64,000 bases of DNA from Roseitalea porphyridii (GCF_004331955.1 NZ_CP036532.1:1674001-1738000); one strand, 5' to 3'; positions 24,522-35,137 are shown, numbered from the stretch's first letter. Made by a program: numbers and translations. Notes: a model not told the origin generated them from the sequence alone.

Positions 24522-24881
24522 ATGACCCGACTTCTTGTTGCACCGGTGGCGTGGGCCGGTGTGCTCGTCGCCCTGCCGGCCGCCGCCCAGGACGAAACAG
24601 CACAGGCCGTCGGCATGGCGGTCGGCGGCATCATCGGGATCGTCCTGATGATCGTGATCGGCGCCGTCGTCGGCTGGCTGGCGAGCATGATCGTCAAGGG
24701 CAGCGGCTCGGGACTGATCGGCGACATTCTCTTCGGCATCGGCGGCTCCATTCTCGCCGGCTATCTGCTGCCGCTCATGGGCATTTCGATCGGCGGCGCG
24801 TTCGGCAGCTTTCTTGCGGCGCTGCTGGGCGCGGTGATCCTGATCGTGATCGTGCGGCTGATCCGCAAGGCGGCCGCTTGA
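24522..24881 (+). CDS. GlsB/YeaQ/YmgE-family membrane protein
   Basis: The 119-residue product starts at the ATG at 24522 with GAGGAGGGA just upstream. It has a signal-like N-terminus (MTRLLVAPVAWAGVLVALPA, then AAAQDE) and three hydrophobic, glycine-rich segments: GGIIGIVLMIVIGAVVGWLA, SGLIGDILFGIGGSILAGYL, and FGSFLAALLGAVILIVIVRL. The GWLAS...G.G..GDI.FG..G..LAGYL pattern is that of the transglycosylase-associated/GlsB stress-membrane family, whose function is poorly known. An additional signal-like N-terminus is somewhat unusual. It lies downstream of the transpeptidase remnant and in the same frame as the remnant's readthrough. Confidence 0.85.
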   Translation: MTRLLVAPVAWAGVLVALPAAAQDETAQAVGMAVGGIIGIVLMIVIGAVVGWLASMIVKGSGSGLIGDILFGIGGSILAGYLLPLMGISIGGAFGSFLAALLGAVILIVIVRLIRKAAA

Positions 24882-25021
24882 ATGGAGCCTGTCAGGACCA
24901 GAACCGAACCAGGGACGAACTGGACGGTCGCACCGTTGGCAGCGCTGCCCGCGTCACCGGTCGGGCGCTGGCGCCAGAGGAATTCACCACCAAACGGATC
25001 ATCAAAGGGAGTATGGTACCG

Positions 25022-25375
25022 ATGAGACACACGATCACTGCCGCGGCCGCAGGCCTTGCGAGCCTGGCTCTTGCCGGCTGCGTCGAGCAGCCGGCGATGA
25101 CCGAGACCCAGTCGCCGATGCAGCCCGCGCCGGGCGGCCCGCCTTTCATCCAGACGATCGATCCATCCGTGAGTTCGGCCGCGATCGAATCGTGCCGCAC
25201 CACGCTGGCCGCGCAGACCCAGGGCGGCGTGCAGGTCGTCGGCGCCGAGACATCCCGGGCGGCCACGGCCATCTACATGCGCGTGGGCGCCAACGGCGCG
25301 CCATGGCGCTGCCTCGTATCGGCGGACGGCAGCAACCCGTCGGTGATGTTCATGGGCAGCGAAGGCGCGTTGTGA
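25022..25375 (+). CDS. Small lipoprotein of unknown function
   Basis: The 117-residue product starts [20 protein letters not shown] and has a lipobox (LALAGC) with Cys20 as the lipidated residue, so it should be anchored to the inner or outer membrane. After a Pro/Met-rich linker (MTETQSPMQPAPGGPP) comes a compact domain with one Cys pair candidate (ESCRTTL and APWRCLVS) ending VMFMGSEGAL. An ATG at 25013 is also in frame; I prefer 25022 for its spacing from AAAGGGA. It is similar in layout to small exported YdgH/inhibitor-like lipoproteins, but I do not recognise the family. Confidence 0.75.
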   Translation: MRHTITAAAAGLASLALAGCVEQPAMTETQSPMQPAPGGPPFIQTIDPSVSSAAIESCRTTLAAQTQGGVQVVGAETSRAATAIYMRVGANGAPWRCLVSADGSNPSVMFMGSEGAL

Positions 25376-25412
25376 CCGGCGGAAAGCCTGACAACATCCG
25401 GGCGGCGGGGCG

Positions 25413-25688
25413 ATGACGCTCTGCCGCCTGGTCGTCGGCGCGCTGGTCGTCCTCTGGGCGTTCGCGCTTTTCATACTGGCGGTCGGCACGTTCGGCTGGT
25501 TCGGCCAGGAGCGCGACCCGCTTTCGGGCATCTTCCTGGTCGTTCTGGGTCAGCCCTGGGTGATGGCGATCGATGCGCTGCCCGGCCCGCTGCGTCCATG
25601 GGCCGCCGCGCTCGCGCCGCTGATCAACATCGCGCTCGTCGCCGCGCTGTGCAGCGCGCTCGGGCGCCGCAGCAGATCGTCAGGCTAG
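25413..25688 (+). CDS. Small hydrophobic membrane protein, unknown
   Basis: The 91-residue product starts MTLCRLVVGALVVLWAFALF and has about three membrane segments (residues 4-27, 38-57 and 64-84) and a short basic tail (GRRSRSSG). Codon use matches the host and a GGCGGGGCG stretch precedes the ATG. Not recognised. It forms a tight series with the lipoprotein before it (37 bases) and the next small membrane protein (20 bases), suggesting one transcript. Confidence 0.6.
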   Translation: MTLCRLVVGALVVLWAFALFILAVGTFGWFGQERDPLSGIFLVVLGQPWVMAIDALPGPLRPWAAALAPLINIALVAALCSALGRRSRSSG

Positions 25689-25708
25689 AAGGGTAGGGAG
25701 CCCGTGCC

Positions 25709-25906
25709 ATGACCTTCGACATTCCCCACATGCTCGCCACGGGCCTGATCGTCTTCGCGGTGATCTGGCTCGTCGATCACACCGGCGCGTTCGAGAACGC
25801 GTCCAAGGGACGCAAGACGCTGTTCAAGGTGATCGGCGTCTTCGTTGCGATCGTCATCCTGAACATCGTCTGGCCGTACGGGTCGACGGCGTGGACGGGC
25901 GCCTGA
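25709..25906 (+). CDS. Small two-helix membrane protein, unknown
   Basis: The 65-residue product starts MTFDIPHMLATGLIVFAVIW and has two membrane helices (about 9-24 and 37-55) joined by a basic loop (ASKGRKTLFK). A GGGTAGGGAG site lies upstream of the ATG at a slightly long spacing. Similar orphan proteins are annotated as hypothetical in Hyphomicrobiales. It is the last gene of the small-envelope-protein series and is convergent with the low-GC pair to the right. Confidence 0.6.
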   Translation: MTFDIPHMLATGLIVFAVIWLVDHTGAFENASKGRKTLFKVIGVFVAIVILNIVWPYGSTAWTGA

Positions 25907-26020
25907 CGGGCGGCGCGTGGTCGGGCTGGCAACACGCGGCAATGGACGGGGCGGTCGGCTGACCTGCCTTGCCCTCTCTCGGCACGCCCAAAAGGTCACG
26001 ACGGAGCCGCCACAGGCCTT

Positions 26021-26440
26021 TCAATCTTCCTCGTTGAAGTGAGGAAGACCGATGTGTGATCCGCAATCGCGAACGCGCTTGGTTGCGTGTGCGAGAGCGG
26101 GGGCAATTCCATGTCTGCGGATCAATCCAATCGCATAATTGGAGCAGTTGGGTTCCTGTGGACATGAGAAGCTGCCGGGCAACAGCCGTGTAGCGATTTG
26201 ATAGGCGACGATCATGAACACGGGTAGCAGTTTATGCGGCTTGGCAAGCCAATACTGATCCGGCGTTGGGAAGCGAATTCCGTCGAACTCGTGCAAATCG
26301 GGGTCCCAAGCCCAACGAACACTAAGATCGGAATACCGGCCTCTTTGGATCGTTGCCGACCTCATAGTCCACCAACGGTAGGCACCGATGAAGGTGACTA
26401 CCAATACGTAGCTTGCAACGAGCCCGCCAAACGTAGCCAT
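26021..26440 (-). CDS. YidD-like membrane protein with an N-terminal extension
   Basis: The 139-residue product has a membrane helix at about residues 7-24, a polar stretch, a second hydrophobic segment at about 71-87, and then FSCPQEPNCSNYAIGLIRRH-GIAPALAHATKRVRDC. The C-x5-C-S-x-Y-A ... HG ... AL ... KR ... C pattern (Cys93, Cys99, Cys126) matches the YidD/DUF37 membrane-insertion-efficiency family, although the usual PTCS is PNCS and the usual C-terminal HP..GG.DPVP is absent. Canonical YidD is about 70-90 residues and sits by rnpA/yidC; this one is longer and elsewhere. GC content is about 50 percent in the line I counted, far below its neighbours. It starts two bases after the stop of the next gene (26443-27102), so the two are probably co-transcribed. 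Confidence 0.6.
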   Translation of the reverse strand: MATFGGLVASYVLVVTFIGAYRWWTMRSATIQRGRYSDLSVRWAWDPDLHEFDGIRFPTPDQYWLAKPHKLLPVFMIVAYQIATRLLPGSFSCPQEPNCSNYAIGLIRRHGIAPALAHATKRVRDCGSHIGLPHFNEED

Positions 26441-26442
26441 CG

Positions 26443-27102
26443 CTAGTTGGATGTTGATATCTTCTTGTTTATCAACTGCCGCGCATCCCGCAATTCGTCC
26501 GAAGCATCTTCCGAGGCAATGATGCGGAACGACTCGCCGGCTCGAATGACAAATCCATCCTTCATCACTGTGTAATTGGTTTCCGTGCCGCCACCGCAGC
26601 CGGGGCTGACGACCCTGTAAATCTCTTCGTTGTGATAGGCGCCAACCGTCGTGATCTTGTTGAAGTATATCTCTTCGAGCGTGAAATTGGTTCCGCCGGT
26701 GTAGAATATGGTTCCGTTGCCTCCACAGCCGGGCTCCGTAATGGCGAAACGGTACTTCGTATTGAACAGGATCAGCGATCGATCCTTCAGATATAGAAGG
26801 GTGACGTCGGCTTCGGACCGAAAGGCAACCTTTGTCGTAGCAATGTAGTCGGTGCCGCCACCGATGATTCGCGCCCGCTTGGGCGTCCAGATAAACTCGA
26901 ACTTCGTGAAGCCATCGTCGGGAAGTTCGAACGTTGAGGCGACAATGGAGTTGAAGCGTTGCCGTTGCTGAGAGCAGAAGTGCCTGATTTCGGCATCGAG
27001 ATCCTCGGAAGGATCGCGGCGTCGCGTAATGATGAAGCCTGACTTGAGCCTTATGGCCCGTAGTTTCGAGTATTCAATAACGCCCGTCTTCTCGTTCGAC
27101 AT
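26443..27102 (-). CDS. Unknown 219-residue protein, low GC
   Basis: The ATG at 27102 has GGGGGA upstream and starts MSNEKTGVIEYSKLRAIRLK; a longer frame upstream overlaps other genes and is not family-like. The product has no signal or membrane segment. It has a predicted beta-rich middle with two PGCGG motifs, at residues about 124 and 167, each preceding a GT/TN turn (GNGTIFYTGGTNFTLEEIYF and GGTETNYTVMKDGF). It ends FRIIASEDASDELRDARQLI plus NKKI, a helix typical of the end of PH-like domains; that comparison is speculative. GC is about 52-55 percent in two lines counted. It is unlike anything I know and is paired with the YidD-like gene two bases downstream. Confidence 0.65.
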   Translation of the reverse strand: MSNEKTGVIEYSKLRAIRLKSGFIITRRRDPSEDLDAEIRHFCSQQRQRFNSIVASTFELPDDGFTKFEFIWTPKRARIIGGGTDYIATTKVAFRSEADVTLLYLKDRSLILFNTKYRFAITEPGCGGNGTIFYTGGTNFTLEEIYFNKITTVGAYHNEEIYRVVSPGCGGGTETNYTVMKDGFVIRAGESFRIIASEDASDELRDARQLINKKISTSN

Positions 27103-27155
27103 GATCCCCCACCACCGTACGATCGACGAGATGCTATCCGACCTGATGCTATTGT

Positions 27156-27539
27156 CTAGCCTTCGCCCTTCCAGCCTTTCAGCGCTTCGAACGGATGCAC
27201 GTTGTCGGCCGCCTCGCCGTCGATGCCATCCTCCATCGGCCCTTCCTCCTCGACGAAAGTGACGATCGCGACCTCGCCCTCCATCGCGCCCTGATAGGCC
27301 GAGGCGTGCGGCTCCTCGTCGGGGGCGCCGGTCAGCGTGCCGATCTGGTCGAACTCGGCCTCCTCGTAGCCGTCCTCGGCGAGCGCGTTCAGCGCCTCGC
27401 GGATGGCGGTGTCGTCGTCGGGTGCCCGCAGCAGGATGTGGACCGGAATTTCCGGCCCGTTCTGGTCGGCCCAGACGCGGCCGAGCAGGATGTAGATGGC
27501 GGCGTCCGCCAGCGGATCGTCGGTCGGAGTGTCGGACAT
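27156..27539 (-). CDS. Conserved acidic hypothetical protein
   Basis: The 127-residue product from the ATG at 27539 starts [20 protein letters not shown] and is strongly acidic ([21 protein letters not shown]). It has no signal or membrane segment. The core [20 protein letters not shown], followed by an [16 protein letters not shown] helix, looks like a small alpha/beta fold. I recall near-identical uncharacterised proteins in other Hyphomicrobiales. Codon use is host-like, unlike the low-GC pair beside it. It is divergent from the rpsL leader. Confidence 0.7.
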   Translation of the reverse strand: MSDTPTDDPLADAAIYILLGRVWADQNGPEIPVHILLRAPDDDTAIREALNALAEDGYEEAEFDQIGTLTGAPDEEPHASAYQGAMEGEVAIVTFVEEEGPMEDGIDGEAADNVHPFEALKGWKGEG

Positions 27540-27928
27540 GGGCTGGGCCTTCGCTTGCGCAGGGCGGGGTGGCGTTTGGTGCCTCCTCGCACGGCCATCG
27601 GGCTCCGGTAAACCCTTGCGGGCCGATCCGGTTGCCAACGGCGCAAAAAACGCCAAAAACCGGGCGTCGGCCTGTTGACGGGGCGTCGCGCCGACAGTAC
27701 ATACGCCGCCAACGAGTCGATGTGGAGCATCGGCGTCGGCGCTCGCTTGCGCCAGACATGTGGCTCCAAACAAGACTCATCATACGGCGCAAACCGAACC
27801 GAACACACGAAGCCTCCGGCTTCCTCTGTATCGCACGGGCAATCCGCGAAAGGGCGGGATTGCCCTTCGTTGTTTGCACGCATGTGAGCAATTGTGCGCC
27901 ACGGCGCAGGATGAAGAAGGACGGCTTT
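27540..27928 (+). promoter_or_regulatory. Long leader of the str operon (rpsL), with a conserved-looking hairpin
   Basis: No gene is supported in these 389 bases. A sigma-70-like promoter at 27675-27703 would give a leader of about 220 bases to rpsL. In it, GAAGCC-tcc-GGCTTC (27809-27823) and the larger GGGCAATCC (27837-27845) with GGATTGCCC (27857-27865) can form hairpins. The second is followed by TTCGTTGTTTG, a weak T-rich tract, so attenuation is possible. Confidence 0.45.
27675..27703 (+). promoter_or_regulatory. Candidate sigma-70 promoter of the str operon
   Basis: TTGACG (27675-27680) and TACATA (27698-27703) are 17 bases apart. The -35 is near consensus and the -10 is moderate. It lies about 225 bases before the rpsL ATG and divergent from the hypothetical gene at 27156-27539. 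Confidence 0.45.
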
Positions 27929-28300
27929 ATGCCCACAGTCAACCAGTTGATCCGGAAGCCGCGCGTGGCGCCGGTCAAGCGCAACAAGGTTCCGGCCCTG
28001 CAGGCCAACCCGCAGAAGCGCGGCGTGTGCACGCGCGTCTACACCACGACGCCGAAGAAGCCGAACTCGGCGCTGCGCAAGGTCGCCAAGGTTCGCCTGA
28101 CCAACGGGTTCGAGGTGATCGGCTACATTCCGGGCGAGGGCCACAATCTGCAGGAGCACTCGGTCGTCATGATCCGCGGCGGCCGCGTCAAGGACCTGCC
28201 GGGTGTCCGCTACCACATCCTGCGCGGCGTGCTCGACACGCAGGGCGTCAAGAACCGCAAGCAGCGTCGCTCCAAGTACGGCGCCAAGCGGCCGAAATAA
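27929..28300 (+). CDS. rpsL: 30S ribosomal protein S12
   Basis: The 123-residue product starts [20 protein letters not shown]. The loops that bind 16S rRNA near the decoding centre carry the usual streptomycin-sensitive lysines ([12 protein letters not shown] and [11 protein letters not shown]). I use the ATG at 27929 from family length; the longer open frame upstream is not part of the protein. It is the first gene of the str operon with rpsG 14 bases downstream. Confidence 0.98.
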   Translation: MPTVNQLIRKPRVAPVKRNKVPALQANPQKRGVCTRVYTTTPKKPNSALRKVAKVRLTNGFEVIGYIPGEGHNLQEHSVVMIRGGRVKDLPGVRYHILRGVLDTQGVKNRKQRRSKYGAKRPK

Positions 28301-28305
28301 GGTGA

Positions 28306-28785
<480 letters not shown>

Positions 28786-28818
28786 CCGCAAGACACCCGC
28801 TAACGAGGCATCCTTCCC

Positions 28819-30909
28819 ATGGCCCGCGACTACGAACTCAAGGACTACCGAAATTTCGGCATCATGGCCCACATCGATGCCGGCAAGACCACGACCACCG
28901 AGCGCATCCTGTTCTACACGGGCAAGTCGCACAAGATCGGTGAAGTCCATGACGGCGCCGCCACCATGGACTGGATGGAGCAGGAGCAGGAACGCGGCAT
29001 CACGATCACGTCGGCCGCCACGACCACCTTCTGGGAAGGCCGCGACGGCAAGAAGCGCCGCTTCAACATCATCGACACGCCTGGCCACGTCGACTTCACC
29101 ATCGAGGTCGAGCGTTCGCTGCGCGTGCTCGACGGCGCGATTGCGCTGCTCGACGCCAATGCCGGTGTCGAGCCGCAGACCGAGACCGTCTGGCGCCAGG
29201 CCAACAAGTACAACGTCCCGCGCATGATCTTCGTCAACAAGATGGACAAGCTCGGCGCCGACTTCTTCCGTTGTGTCACGATGATCGAGGAGCGCCTCGG
29301 CGCCAAGCCGGTCGTCATGCAGCTGCCGATCGGCGCCGAGAACGATTTCGCCGGCGTCATCGACCTGATCGAGATGAAGGCGCTGATCTGGAAGTCCGAG
29401 AACCTGGGCGCCGAGTGGGACATCCACGAGATCCCCGCCGATCTGGCCGACCAGGCCGCCGAATATCGCGAGAAGCTGATCGAGACCGTCGTCGAGATGG
29501 ATGACGACGCGATGGAAGCCTATCTCGAGGGCACCGAGCCGGACAACGACACGATCCGCAAGCTGATCCGCAAGGGCACCTGTGGCGTCGAGTTCTTCCC
29601 GGTTTTCTGCGGTTCGGCCTTCAAGAACAAGGGTGTGCAGCCGCTTCTTGATGCAGTGGTTGATTTCCTGCCGAGCCCGATCGAGGTCGCCTCGATCCGC
29701 GGTATCGACGCCAAGACCGGCGAGGAAACCACCCGCAAATCGTCCGACGACGAGCCGCTGTCCATGCTCGCCTTCAAGATCATGAACGACCCGTTCGTCG
29801 GCTCGCTCACCTTCTGCCGCATCTATTCGGGCAAGCTCGAAACCGGTTCGTCGCTGATGAACACGGTCAAGGAGAAGCGCGAGCGCATCGGCCGCATGCT
29901 ACAGATGCACTCCAACTCGCGCGAGGACATCAAGGAAGCTTTCGCCGGCGACATCGTCGCGATCGCGGGCCTGAAGGAAACCACCACGGGCGACACGCTG
30001 TGCGATCCGCTCAAGCCGGTGATCCTGGAGCGCATGGAGTTCCCCGATCCGGTGATCTCGATCGCCGTCGAGCCCAAGACCAAGGGCGACCAGGAGAAGA
30101 TGGGCCTGGCGCTGAACCGGCTGGCCGCCGAGGATCCGTCCTTCCGCGTCAAGTCGGACGAGGAATCGGGCCAGACGATCATCTCGGGCATGGGCGAATT
30201 GCACCTCGACATCATCGTCGACCGCATGAAGCGCGAGTTCAAGGTCGAGGCCAATGTCGGCGCGCCGCAGGTCGCCTACCGCGAGACGATCACCCGCGAG
30301 ACCGAGATCGACTACACCCACAAGAAGCAGTCGGGTGGTTCGGGCCAGTTCGCGCGCGTCAAGATCAAGTTCGAGCCGAACCCCGATGGCGACGATTTCG
30401 TGTTCGAAAGCGTCGTGGTCGGCGGCAACGTGCCCAAGGAATACATTCCGGGCGTCGAAAAGGGCATCAATTCGGTGCTCGACTCCGGTCCGGTCGCCGG
30501 CTTCCCGATGCTCGGCGTCAAGGCGACGCTGCTGGACGGCGCCTACCACGACGTCGACTCCTCGGTCCTGGCCTTCGAGATCGCCGCTCGCGCGGCTTTC
30601 CGCGAAGGCGCGCAGAAGGCCGGTGCACAGCTGCTCGAGCCGATCATGAAGGTCGAGGTCGTCACCCCCGAAGACTACATGGGCGACGTAATCGGCGACT
30701 TGAACTCGCGGCGCGGCCAGATCGCCGGTACCGAGACGCGCGGCGTCGACACGGTGATCAGCGCCATGGTGCCGCTCGCCAACATGTTCGGCTACGTCAA
30801 CTCGCTGCGCTCGATGAGCCAGGGGCGGGCGCAGTACACCATGCACTTCGACCATTATGACCCGGTGCCGCAGGCCGTGGCCCAGGAAATCCAGGCGAAA
30901 TACGCCTGA
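28819..30909 (+). CDS. fusA: Elongation factor G
   Basis: The 696-residue product is full length and starts [20 protein letters not shown]. The GTPase motifs are [15 protein letters not shown] (near residue 17), DTPGHVDF (near 90) and NKMDK. Later domains contain the conserved YRETIT segment (near residue 496) and the domain V end. EF-G drives ribosomal translocation. The following tuf copy starts 69 bases downstream, the standard str operon order. Confidence 0.98.
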   Translation: MARDYELKDYRNFGIMAHIDAGKTTTTERILFYTGKSHKIGEVHDGAATMDWMEQEQERGITITSAATTTFWEGRDGKKRRFNIIDTPGHVDFTIEVERSLRVLDGAIALLDANAGVEPQTETVWRQANKYNVPRMIFVNKMDKLGADFFRCVTMIEERLGAKPVVMQLPIGAENDFAGVIDLIEMKALIWKSENLGAEWDIHEIPADLADQAAEYREKLIETVVEMDDDAMEAYLEGTEPDNDTIRKLIRKGTCGVEFFPVFCGSAFKNKGVQPLLDAVVDFLPSPIEVASIRGIDAKTGEETTRKSSDDEPLSMLAFKIMNDPFVGSLTFCRIYSGKLETGSSLMNTVKEKRERIGRMLQMHSNSREDIKEAFAGDIVAIAGLKETTTGDTLCDPLKPVILERMEFPDPVISIAVEPKTKGDQEKMGLALNRLAAEDPSFRVKSDEESGQTIISGMGELHLDIIVDRMKREFKVEANVGAPQVAYRETITRETEIDYTHKKQSGGSGQFARVKIKFEPNPDGDDFVFESVVVGGNVPKEYIPGVEKGINSVLDSGPVAGFPMLGVKATLLDGAYHDVDSSVLAFEIAARAAFREGAQKAGAQLLEPIMKVEVVTPEDYMGDVIGDLNSRRGQIAGTETRGVDTVISAMVPLANMFGYVNSLRSMSQGRAQYTMHFDHYDPVPQAVAQEIQAKYA

Positions 30910-30978
30910 CCGCAACCTGCCGCTCGCCGGCGCGAAACGAACCAGTATCGGCCCGCAAGGGTCCAGATGGAGTAGAAA

Positions 30979-32154
<1,176 letters not shown>

Positions 32155-32176
32155 CGCCGCACCACACGCTTTGGGG

Positions 32177-32204
32177 GCGCGGCACGAAGCTGCCGCGCTC
32201 TTTG
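32177..32204 (+). terminator. Hairpin with T-rich tail between tuf and rpsJ (terminator or attenuator)
   Basis: GCGCGGCA (32177-32184) and TGCCGCGC (32191-32198) form an 8-base stem around CGAAGC and are followed by TCTTTGATTT. The tail is imperfect, so partial readthrough into the S10 operon is likely. Confidence 0.6.
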
Positions 32205-32226
32205 ATTTGAACGAGGAATTGGTCCC

Positions 32227-32535
32227 ATGAACGGCCAGAACATTCGCATCCGCCTGAAGGCCTTCGACCATCGCGTGCTGGATGCGTCGACCCGCGAGAT
32301 CGTTTCGACCGCCAAGCGCACCGGCGCAGGCGTGCGTGGCCCCGTGCCGCTGCCCACCCGCATCGAGAAGTTCACGGTCAACCGGTCGCCGCACATCGAC
32401 AAGAAGAGCCGCGAGCAGTTCGAGATGCGCACGCACAAGCGCCTGCTCGACATCGTCGACCCGACCCCGCAGACCGTCGACGCGCTGATGAAGCTCGACC
32501 TCGCCGCGGGCGTGGATGTGGAAATCAAGTTGTAG
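32227..32535 (+). CDS. rpsJ: 30S ribosomal protein S10
   Basis: The 102-residue product starts [20 protein letters not shown] and contains the S10 signature ([20 protein letters not shown]). S10 sits in the small-subunit head and also acts in transcription antitermination as NusE, partner of NusB. It opens the S10 operon, which runs from here through rpsQ. Confidence 0.98.
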   Translation: MNGQNIRIRLKAFDHRVLDASTREIVSTAKRTGAGVRGPVPLPTRIEKFTVNRSPHIDKKSREQFEMRTHKRLLDIVDPTPQTVDALMKLDLAAGVDVEIKL

Positions 32536-32598
32536 GGAGTGGGTCGCAGTCCGTTGTCCGCCGGTCGTCCCGATCGCGCACAGACCCGGACCGCATGT

Positions 32599-32643
32599 TC
32601 GAATGACGAATAACGACCGACGACCGACGAATGAGGAATGAAC
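32599..32643 (+). repeat. Short GACGA/GAATGA-type repeats before rplC
   Basis: The rpsJ-rplC spacer contains a run of near-repeats of GAATGACGA, AACGACC, GACGACC and GACGAATGA, ending in the GAGGAATGA that forms the rplC ribosome binding site. It resembles the intergenic micro-repeats common in alphaproteobacteria. A direct role is not evident. Confidence 0.5.
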
Positions 32644-32645
32644 CG

Positions 32646-33359
32646 ATGCGTTCAGGAGTGATTGCACAAAAGCTCGGCATGACGCGCGTCTACACCGACG
32701 AGGGCGTCAACCTGCCGGTGACCGTGCTCCGGCTGGAGAACTGCCAGGTCGTGGCGCAGCGCACCGCCGACACGCATGGCTATGACGCCGTGCAGCTCGG
32801 CGTGGGCTTTGCCAAGCCCAAGAACGTCTCCCGTGCCATGCGCGGCCATTTCGCCAAGGCCAATGTCGAGCCCAAGCGCAAGCTCGCCGAGTTCCGCGTG
32901 TCGGCCGACAACATGCTCGACGTCGGCGCCGAACTGGTTGCCAGCCACTTCGTGCCCGGTCAGAAGGTTGACGTCACCGGCGTCAGCCAGGGCAAGGGCT
33001 TTGCCGGTGTCATGAAGCGCCACAATTTCGGTGGTGGTCGTGCCACGCACGGCAACTCGATCTCGCACCGGTCGCACGGTTCGACCGGCCAGTGCCAGGA
33101 CCCCGGCAAGGTGTTCAAGGGCAAGAAGATGGCCGGCCATATGGGCGCCAAGCGCGTGACCACGCAGAACCTCGAGATCGTCTCGACCGACGACGACCGT
33201 GGCCTGATCCTGGTCAAGGGCGCGATCCCTGGCTCCAAGGGCGCCTGGATCCTCGTCCGCGACGCGGTCAAGCAGCCGGTTCCGTCCGAGGCGCCGATGC
33301 CGGCCGCCCTGCGCGCCGCCGCTGCCGCCGAAGCCCCCGCCCAGGAGGGAGCCGAATAA
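32646..33359 (+). CDS. rplC: 50S ribosomal protein L3
   Basis: The 237-residue product starts [25 protein letters not shown] lies about 9 bases before the chosen ATG at 32646; an in-frame ATG at 32631 would add five residues. The L3 signature ([20 protein letters not shown]) reaches the peptidyl-transferase centre. The C-terminal 25 residues are an Ala/Pro/Glu-rich tail. Its TAA overlaps the rplD start (TAATG), giving translational coupling. Confidence 0.97.
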   Translation: MRSGVIAQKLGMTRVYTDEGVNLPVTVLRLENCQVVAQRTADTHGYDAVQLGVGFAKPKNVSRAMRGHFAKANVEPKRKLAEFRVSADNMLDVGAELVASHFVPGQKVDVTGVSQGKGFAGVMKRHNFGGGRATHGNSISHRSHGSTGQCQDPGKVFKGKKMAGHMGAKRVTTQNLEIVSTDDDRGLILVKGAIPGSKGAWILVRDAVKQPVPSEAPMPAALRAAAAAEAPAQEGAE

Positions 33360-33979
33360 TGGAACTCGCAGTCACCACGCTCGCCGGCAAGTCGGCCGGC
33401 AAGATCACGCTGAAGGACGACGTGTTCGGTCTCGAGCCGCGCGCCGACATCCTGCAGCGCATGGTGCAGTACCAGCTCGCCAAGAAGCGCGCCGGCACGC
33501 ACAAGACCAAGGGCCGTTCGGAAATCGCCAAGACCGGCGCCAAGATGTACCGCCAGAAGGGCACCGGCCGGGCACGGCATTCGTCGGCGCGCGCGCCGCA
33601 GTTCCGTGGCGGCGGCAAGGCGCACGGCCCGGTCGTTCGCGACCACGCCATCGACCTTCCCAAGAAGGTGCGCGCGCTGGCCCTGCGCCACGCGCTGTCG
33701 GCCAAGGCGAAGGATGGCGGCCTGATCATCGTCGACGAACTGGCCGCCAAGGACGCCAAGACCAAGTCGCTCGCCAAGATGTTCGAGGGTCTGGGTCTTG
33801 CCAACGCGCTGGTCATCGGCGGTGCCGAACTGGACGACGGCTTCCGCAAGGCGGCCGCCAACATCGCCAATGTCGACGTGCTGCCGATCGCCGGCATCAA
33901 TGTCTATGACATTTTGCGCCGCCACACGCTGGTCCTTTCCAAGGACGCCGTGGCGGCTCTCGAGGAGCGCTTCCAATGA
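33359..33979 (+). CDS. rplD: 50S ribosomal protein L4
   Basis: The 206-residue product starts [20 protein letters not shown]. The extended loop [20 protein letters not shown] lines the exit tunnel, where macrolide resistance changes occur; it looks wild type. In E. coli, L4 represses the S10 operon; no such leader can be judged here. Start overlaps the rplC stop by one base, and its own end overlaps rplW by four (ATGA). Confidence 0.97.
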   Translation: MELAVTTLAGKSAGKITLKDDVFGLEPRADILQRMVQYQLAKKRAGTHKTKGRSEIAKTGAKMYRQKGTGRARHSSARAPQFRGGGKAHGPVVRDHAIDLPKKVRALALRHALSAKAKDGGLIIVDELAAKDAKTKSLAKMFEGLGLANALVIGGAELDDGFRKAAANIANVDVLPIAGINVYDILRRHTLVLSKDAVAALEERFQ

Positions 33980-34269
33980 CTGATCTTCGCCATTACGACG
34001 TGCTCGTCTCGCCGGTGATCACCGAAAAGTCGACGCTCGTTTCCGACAACAACCAGGTTGTCTTCAACGTCGCGCGCGATGCGTCCAAGCCCGAGATCAA
34101 GGCGGCCGTCGAGGCGCTGTTCTCGGTCAAGGTCACCGCGGTCAACACGCTGATCCGCAAGGGCAAGACCAAGCGCTTCCGCGGCATCAAGGGACGTCAG
34201 TCCGACAAGAAGATGGCGGTCGTGACGCTGGCCGAGGGCCAGTCGATCGACGTCGCAACGGGCCTGTGA
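33976..34269 (+). CDS. rplW: 50S ribosomal protein L23
   Basis: The 97-residue product starts [20 protein letters not shown] and has the usual [19 protein letters not shown] loop. L23 is at the exit of the peptide tunnel and docks trigger factor and SRP. The start overlaps the rplD stop. Confidence 0.98.
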   Translation: MTDLRHYDVLVSPVITEKSTLVSDNNQVVFNVARDASKPEIKAAVEALFSVKVTAVNTLIRKGKTKRFRGIKGRQSDKKMAVVTLAEGQSIDVATGL

Positions 34270-34291
34270 GCGGGTTCGGGGAGTTAGCAAG

Positions 34292-35125
34292 ATGGCACTG
34301 AAGAAATTCAAACCCTCGACCCCGGGCCAGCGCCAACTGGTCATCGTCGACCGGTCGGGCCTGCACAAGGGCGCGCCGGTCAAGACGCTGACCGAGGGGC
34401 TGACCAAGTCGGGCGGTCGCAACAATGCCGGCCGGATGACCACCCGCCACATCGGCGGCGGTCACAAGCGGACCTATCGGCGCGTCGACTTCAAGCGGCG
34501 CAAGCACGACATGTCGGCGACGGTCGAGCGGCTCGAATACGATCCCAACCGCACCGCCTTCATCGCGCTGATCAAGTATGACGATGGCGAGCTGAGCTAC
34601 ATCCTTGCGCCGCAACGCCTGCAGCCGGGCGACAAGGTCGTCGCCGGCCAGCGCGTCGACGTCAAGCCGGGCAATGCGATGCCGCTGAGCGCGATGCCGG
34701 TCGGAACGATCGTGCACAATGTCGAGCTCAAGCCCGGCAAGGGTGGCCAGATGGCACGGTCCGCCGGCGCCTATGCGCAGCTCGTCGGCCGCGACCAAGG
34801 CATGGCGATCCTGCGCCTGAACTCGGGCGAGCAGCGCCTCGTGCAGCAATCGTGCTTCGGCACGGTCGGCGCGGTCTCCAATCCGGACCACGCCAACACC
34901 AATCTGGGCAAGGCCGGCCGCAAGCGCTGGCTCGGCCGCCGTCCGCATGTGCGCGGCGTCGTCATGAACCCGGTCGACCACCCCCATGGCGGCGGCGAAG
35001 GCCGCACCTCGGGCGGTCGCCACCCGGTCACCCCCTGGGGCAAGCCGACCAAGGGCAAGCGGACGCGCTCGAACAAGCAGACCGACAAGTTCATCATGCG
35101 CTCGCGCCACCAGCGCAAGAAGTAA
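34292..35125 (+). CDS. rplB: 50S ribosomal protein L2
   Basis: The 277-residue product starts [20 protein letters not shown]. The C-terminal signature [20 protein letters not shown], with the functionally important His, is intact, and the basic tail ends SRHQRKK. L2 is required for subunit joining and peptidyl transfer. It is followed by rpsS after 12 bases. Confidence 0.98.
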   Translation: MALKKFKPSTPGQRQLVIVDRSGLHKGAPVKTLTEGLTKSGGRNNAGRMTTRHIGGGHKRTYRRVDFKRRKHDMSATVERLEYDPNRTAFIALIKYDDGELSYILAPQRLQPGDKVVAGQRVDVKPGNAMPLSAMPVGTIVHNVELKPGKGGQMARSAGAYAQLVGRDQGMAILRLNSGEQRLVQQSCFGTVGAVSNPDHANTNLGKAGRKRWLGRRPHVRGVVMNPVDHPHGGGEGRTSGGRHPVTPWGKPTKGKRTRSNKQTDKFIMRSRHQRKK

Positions 35126-35137
35126 AGGTAGTACCCC

